Of a stretch of 64,000 nucleotides of DNA, positions 60,175 to 64,000 are shown piece by piece. The notes below the pieces were generated by a model. That model did no database searches. It saw only the letters and a list, made by a program, of their open reading frames with translations, and was not told where the DNA came from. Position 1 is the first letter of the stretch; each line of letters begins with the position of its first letter. Position numbers and translations under genes: made by a program. The DNA lies in contig JAEOAD010000055.1 in the NCBI GenBank assembly GCA_036365145.1, forward strand, positions 2,790,001 through 2,854,000. The letters run 5' to 3'. This DNA is from Orientallactaga sibirica. Its lineage: Eukaryota; Chordata; Mammalia; Rodentia; Dipodidae.

Positions 60175-60233
60175 GCTCGTGCCCGCAGCCCTGGTGCCTG
60201 GCTCTCAAGCGCCCATGGAGGGCCTGGCTGACC
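60175..60233 (-). other. GDPD5: GDPD5 5' UTR part of the start-codon exon
   Basis: 59 nt of leader precede the ATG. The upstream edge is a good acceptor (pyrimidine-rich stretch then TTGCAG at 60234-60239), so at least one further non-coding exon lies upstream. A four-codon upstream ORF sits at 60205-60216. Confidence 0.8.
60205..60216 (-). promoter_or_regulatory. Minimal upstream ORF in the GDPD5 leader
   Basis: ATG-GGC-GCT-TGA lies 30 nt before the main start codon. Context is poor at -3 (T) but has G at +4. It could allow reinitiation or mildly damp translation. Whether the codons are conserved in other mammals cannot be judged here. Confidence 0.5.
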
Positions 60234-60347
60234 CTGCAAGAGAAAGCACAGGACTTTAAGGCAGGGGAAGGGTGGTAAGTTGGGCCCAACACTGCAGAAG
60301 TCACTGTAGCTTAGCTTCTGCTCAAAGCCCTGAAGTGGGTCCTTTTT

Positions 60348-60821
60348 TACAATTTATTTTTATTTGTATTTTACTTTTTTGAGAGAGAGAGAGTCAGAGA
60401 GAGACAGACAGAGACAGAGAATGGGCACACCAACAGCCTCTCAGCCACTGTTAACAAACTCCAGATGCGTGCGTCCCCTTGTGGGCAAGTGCAGCATTGC
60501 GCCCTTGCGTCACTTTTCGTCTGGCTAAACATGGGACCTGGAGAATCAAATGGGCATTCTTAGGCTTGGCAGGCAGGCGCCTTAACCACTAAGCTATCTC
60601 TCCAGCCCTGAATTTTACTTTTTTTTTAATTTATTTGAGATAGAGAGAGGGAGGAAGGGAGAGAGAGCGAGTGGGCTTGCCAGGGCCTCTAGCCACTGCA
60701 AACGAACTCCAGACGCATGTGCCTCCTTATGTGTCTGGCTTATGTGGGACCTGGAGAATTGAACCTGGGTCCTTAGGCTTCATAGGCAAGTGCCTTAACC
60801 ACTAAGCCATCTCTCCAGCCC
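60348..60821 (-). mobile_element. B2/DIP-type SINE hosting a second DIP
   Basis: Outer element parts 60348-60380 and 60612-60821. Target duplication GAAGTGGGTCCTTTTT brackets the whole (from 60332 and from 60823). Confidence 0.84.
60381..60611 (-). mobile_element. B2/DIP-type SINE, long subfamily, nested
   Basis: Inserted in the T-rich tail of the outer DIP; duplication ATTTTACTTTTTT at 60368-60380 and 60612-60624. Confidence 0.86.
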
Positions 60822-61385
60822 AGAAGTGGGTCCTTTTTCATCCGGGGTGAGGGTCACTGTGGTAGCTCCCTGGGACCTGTTCCTCCCACCCACCTGTGTC
60901 TTTATCCTCCCTGTTCCTCCCCCTGCAGTCACACTGACCTCTTCTGTGTTAGTCATGCTTGCGTACCATGACACTGTTTCGTCTGCCTGAAATGTTCTTC
61001 CCTTAGAAACCTGCGTGGCTCCCTCCCTTCTTCTCTTGTATTTTCCCCCCTCAAATGTTCATGAGAGTTAGTGCCTCTCTCTCTTCCCTCCCTCCCACCT
61101 TCTCTCCCTCTCTACCTCCTGCTTCAGCCTCCCACACGCTAGGATTATAGGCATACCCCATCCCTCTCAGCTAATGAGACTCTTCAGATGACCTACAAAA
61201 CTGGAACCTCCCCCTGCCCCACACTCCCTCCCACATTCTAGATTTACTTTCTCTGTCATGTGCTTGCTTATTTTGTTTGTCTGCCTGCCCCACTGTAAGT
61301 TCCACGAAGACAAGGATTTGGGTCTGTTTTAGTCTCCACTGTATCCCTCGTAACTGGAACAGAGCCTGGCAATAGTAGACTTTCA

Positions 61386-61481
61386 CTCTGTAGTCTCAGG
61401 ACGGCCTTGAACTCACGGTGATCCTCCTATCTCTGCCTCCCGAGTGCTGCGATTAAAGGCGTGCGCCACCATGCCTGGCTT
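61386..61481 (-). mobile_element. B1-type SINE, tailless 5' half
   Basis: Only the 5' two thirds of B1 is present and there is no A-tail, yet a perfect 15-nt duplication AATAGTAGACTTTCA flanks it (61371-61385, 61482-61496). Confidence 0.85.
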
Positions 61482-62118
61482 AATAGTAGACTTTCAAAAT
61501 AAACATTTTATAATATATTATCATAAAAGCTGACAGGCACTGAGTGCTTAAAATACAGCAGGCACTGTGGAATGCTGTACATTCTTTCTTCCCTCTCATG
61601 GCTGCAACCACCTGAAGTGGTCGGTACTGTGTCCTAAACCATCTGCAGTGGAACAGACGAAGACTCAGACAGACTAGGGATCTGCTATAGCACCACAAGT
61701 GACCCTTCTCCAGGCCCATGGCGGTTCTAGGGATCGTGGGGCCTGTAAGGTGCTGGTGGAGCAATGGGAAGTCTCTTGAGAGTCAAGCTACTGTTACCCA
61801 GGCCTGCTTGGCACCCTGGAGACACTCCCCAGGATGTCTCAGGATTTAGCCTCCCAGGGCCGGTGTTGATCAAGTGACCAGGACAACTGGGCACCATCTG
61901 ATCCTCAGCCCCAGTGTGAGGAGGACACTGGTGTGCAGTTGAAGAACCTGCCTGCTGTGGGGCTTCTATGACTCAAAGCCCCGTGTCCTGCAGCAGGCCT
62001 CGTCCTCGTCCTCGGCCCTGAGACAATAGGAATGGGACGCAGTGATCTCCCAGGCTCTGCACCATGTGCTTCCCATGCATTAGCGCTATCAGCATCCGCA
62101 GGAAGGAAATATATCTTT

Positions 62119-62292
62119 TTTTGTTTTGTTTTGTTTTGTTTTATTTTTGTTTTTTTGAGGTAGGGTCTCACTGTAGCCCAGGCTGACCTGGAACTCACTA
62201 TGTCATCTCAGGGTGGCCTTGAACTCACGGTGACCCTCCTACCTCTGTCTCCCGAGTGCTGGGATTAAAGGTGTGCGCCACCACGTCCGGCA
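62119..62292 (-). mobile_element. B1-type SINE
   Basis: Tail of (TTTTG)n, full complement ending CACCACGTCCGGC; TATCTTT at both edges. Confidence 0.84.
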
Positions 62293-62299
62293 GTATCTT

Positions 62300-62675
62300 T
62301 GTTTTTCTATTATTGAGAAATAAATACACATACCATAGAACTCGCCCTGGGCACAGTGTGCTTCAGCATTTGGTGTCTTTTAGTATGTTCACAAAATTGT
62401 GCCTGATTCCTAACCACTGCTTCCTGATTCCAGACACTTCCATCACCCCAGAAATCCCCCACACACATTAGACCCCACATTCCAGCCACATTCACCATAA
62501 CCTGCTCTCTAGGCCTGGCAGCCACCATGCCCCTTTCTGACCCTGTGGATTTGCCAGTTCTAGGGACTGCATATCATGGAATCATGGACAATGGCCTTTT
62601 GTGTGTTACTTCATTCAATTAGTATAATGTCCTCCAAGATCATCCATGTTTTAGCATGCATTAGTACTTCTTTTT
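62300..62675. mobile_element. Ancient L1-derived fragment
   Basis: Blocks such as TTTTAGTATGTTCACAAAATTG, TGGATTTGCCAGTTCTAGGG, TAGTATAATGTCCTCCAAGA and CATCCATGTTTTAGCATGCA match a widespread old mammalian L1-associated sequence. Orientation and subfamily not assigned. Confidence 0.55.
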
Positions 62676-62877
62676 CCTTTTTTTTTAATGAATGAGAGGG
62701 GGGAGAGAGAATTGGCACGCCAGGGCCTCTAGCCACTGCAATCAAACTTGATGTGTGTGCCACCTTGTGTGCATGCATGACCTTGTGCGTCTGGCGTACG
62801 TGGAACCTGGGGAGTCAAATGTGGATCCTTAGGCTTCACAGGCAAGCACCTTAACCACAAAGTCATCTCTCCAGCCT
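62676..62877 (-). mobile_element. B2/DIP-type SINE
   Basis: Body carries GTGTGCATGCATGACCTTGT. Head complement CAAAGTCATCTCTCCAGCC. Confidence 0.82.
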
Positions 62878-62959
62878 ATCTTTTTTTCTGTTTTCCTTTT
62901 CTTTCTTTCTTTATTTTGAAACTGGACTTGAACTTTAAAATATATATATATTGTATTGG

Positions 62960-63124
62960 AGCCAGGCATGGTGGTGCATGCCTTTAATCCCAGCACTCGG
63001 GAGGCAGAGGTAGGAGGATCACCATGAGTTCGAGGCCACCCTGAGACTACAGAGTGAATTCTAGGTCAGCCTGTGCTAAAGTGAGACCCTACCACGAAAA
63101 CCCAAAACAAACAAACAAACAAAA
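62960..63124 (+). mobile_element. B1-type SINE
   Basis: Near-consensus with (CAAA)n tail, abutting a headless DIP. Confidence 0.84.
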
Positions 63125-63318
63125 AGATGGCTTCGTGGTTAAGATGCTTGCCTGCAAAGCCAAAGGACCCAGGTTCAATTCCCCAGGACACACATATGCC
63201 AGATACACAAAATGGCACATGCATCTGGAGCTCATTTGCAGCAGCTAGAGGCCCTGGTGCACCTATTTTTTTCTCTGCCTTCCTGTCTCTCTCAAATAAA
63301 TAAATAAATAAAAATAAT
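63125..63318 (+). mobile_element. B2/DIP-type SINE, head shortened
   Basis: Starts AGATGGCTTCGTGG, lacking GGGCTGGAG. AAATAAATAAATAAATAAAA tail. Confidence 0.8.
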
Positions 63319-63524
63319 TTATCTATTTATTTTTATTTATTTGAGAGACAGAGAAAGAGGCAGACAGAGAGAATGGGTGTGCAAGGGCCTCTAGCCACTG
63401 CAAATGAATTCCAGACACATACGCCACCTTGTGCCTCTGGCTTCAAGTGGGTATTGGGGAATTGAACCTAGGTCCTTGGGCTTTGCAGGCAAGCACCTTA
63501 ACCACTGAGCCATCTCTCTAGCCC
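63319..63524 (-). mobile_element. B2/DIP-type SINE
   Basis: Tail-to-tail with the preceding plus-strand DIP, a near-palindromic pair. Head complement CTGAGCCATCTCTCTAGCCC. Confidence 0.83.
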
Positions 63525-63540
63525 TGAACTTTTATTTTTA

Positions 63541-63718
63541 TTTTATTTTATTATTATTATTATTTTTTTTTTTTTGGTTTTGTGAGGTAGGGTCTCACTC
63601 TGGTCCAGGCTGACCTGGAATTAACTATGTAGTCTCAGGGTGGCCTCGAACTCTCAGCGATCCTCCTACCTCTGCCTCCCGAGTGCTGGGATTAAAGGCG
63701 TGCGCCACCACGCCCGGC
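63541..63718 (-). mobile_element. B1-type SINE
   Basis: Near-consensus; TGAACTTTTATTTTT at 63525-63539 and from 63719. Confidence 0.87.
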
Positions 63719-63789
63719 TGAACTTTTATTTTTTGAGGCTGGATTTGAACTTGACATGTGACTTTATGTTATTGCATATGTATGATGCA

Positions 63790-64000
63790 TAAGTGTGTGA
63801 TATGCATCTATGTGTACATGCATGTGGAGACCAGAGGCTCTGACATCAGGTCTCTTCTTCAGTTGTTCTCCACCTTATCTATTGAGAAAGGACCTCCCAG
63901 AGCTCACCAATTTGGCTGGTCTAGCTGGCCAGCTTGTCTCTCCGGATCTCTGTCTCCACCTCCTGAGTGCTGGGATTACAGGTGAGCTGCTACGCCTACC
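63790..64000 (-). mobile_element. Composite rodent SINE (B4/RSINE-like), cut by window end
   Basis: GGAGACCAGAGGCTCTGACA, ATTGAGAAAGGACCTCCCAG, CAATTTGGCTGGTCTAGCTG and GTGCTGGGATTACAGG in the order seen at 21560-21862. Confidence 0.6.

Larger units (their letters stand above)
60234..64000 (-). other. GDPD5: Upstream 5' intron or flank of GDPD5
   Basis: Probably intron between a non-coding first exon and the start-codon exon. SINE-rich. Unique parts are 60240-60331, 60837-61370 and 61497-62111. No CpG-dense promoter and no coding exon seen. Confidence 0.6.

Noticed and set aside
60234..64000. Further GDPD5 coding exons upstream
   Set aside because: The protein is complete from MVRHQ, with strong Kozak context and the expected length. 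Upstream exons, if present, would be non-coding and cannot be called from sequence alone.

Overview
The window is a piece of a mammalian nuclear genome, almost certainly rodent. It has about 1 kb of dispersed coding exons with GT-AG splice sites inside long introns, heavy SINE load, microsatellites and old LTR and LINE debris. There is no sign of bacterial, phage or plasmid sequence. Two SINE families dominate. One is a 7SL-derived B1-type monomer. The other is a tRNA-derived element of the B2 superfamily whose head, body (ending in a CATTCTCTCT stretch) and AAATAAATAAA tail resemble the DIP elements of jerboas and relatives. I therefore infer a dipodoid rodent such as a jerboa; this rests on SINE recognition alone.

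One protein gene can be supported: GDPD5 (GDE2, glycerophosphodiester phosphodiesterase domain-containing 5), on the minus strand. All 15 coding exons are present, from the start codon at 60174 down to the TAG at 5976-5978. Spliced together they give 1,818 nt, exactly 605 codons plus stop, with every phase matching. The product is a six-pass membrane ectoenzyme that cleaves GPI anchors. His233, Arg234, His275 and Cys25 all fall at the positions known for GDE2. The 5' UTR begins inside the first coding exon and must continue in one or more upstream non-coding exons; no CpG-island promoter is visible, so the promoter is probably beyond 64000.

Layout: 1-5046 lies 3' of the gene and holds a solo MaLR-type LTR and an LTR-internal-LTR MaLR element. 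5180-5975 is the probable 3' UTR. 5976-15519 holds the dense 3' exons (C-terminal tail, TM6, GDPD domain). 15520-23645 is an intron packed with SINEs. 23646-24640 holds exons for TM3 to TM5 and the catalytic HRG motif. 24641-33970 is a long intron with ancient L1. 33971-38693 holds exons for TM1 and TM2. 38694-60057 is a 21.4-kb intron. 60058-60233 is the start-codon exon, and 60234-64000 is upstream intron or flank.

The most notable anomaly is in the 21-kb intron. Between about 45.3 and 53.8 kb the sequence contains duplicated blocks that differ mostly by small indels, and one block (about 47.04-49.56 kb) reads as an interleaved mosaic of its neighbours. This looks like a long-read consensus or assembly error rather than biology. 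I found no new biological system in the window; the other items worth checking are a tailless B1 insertion, closely spaced inverted SINE pairs, an open frame after the GDPD5 stop codon and candidate regulatory islands.
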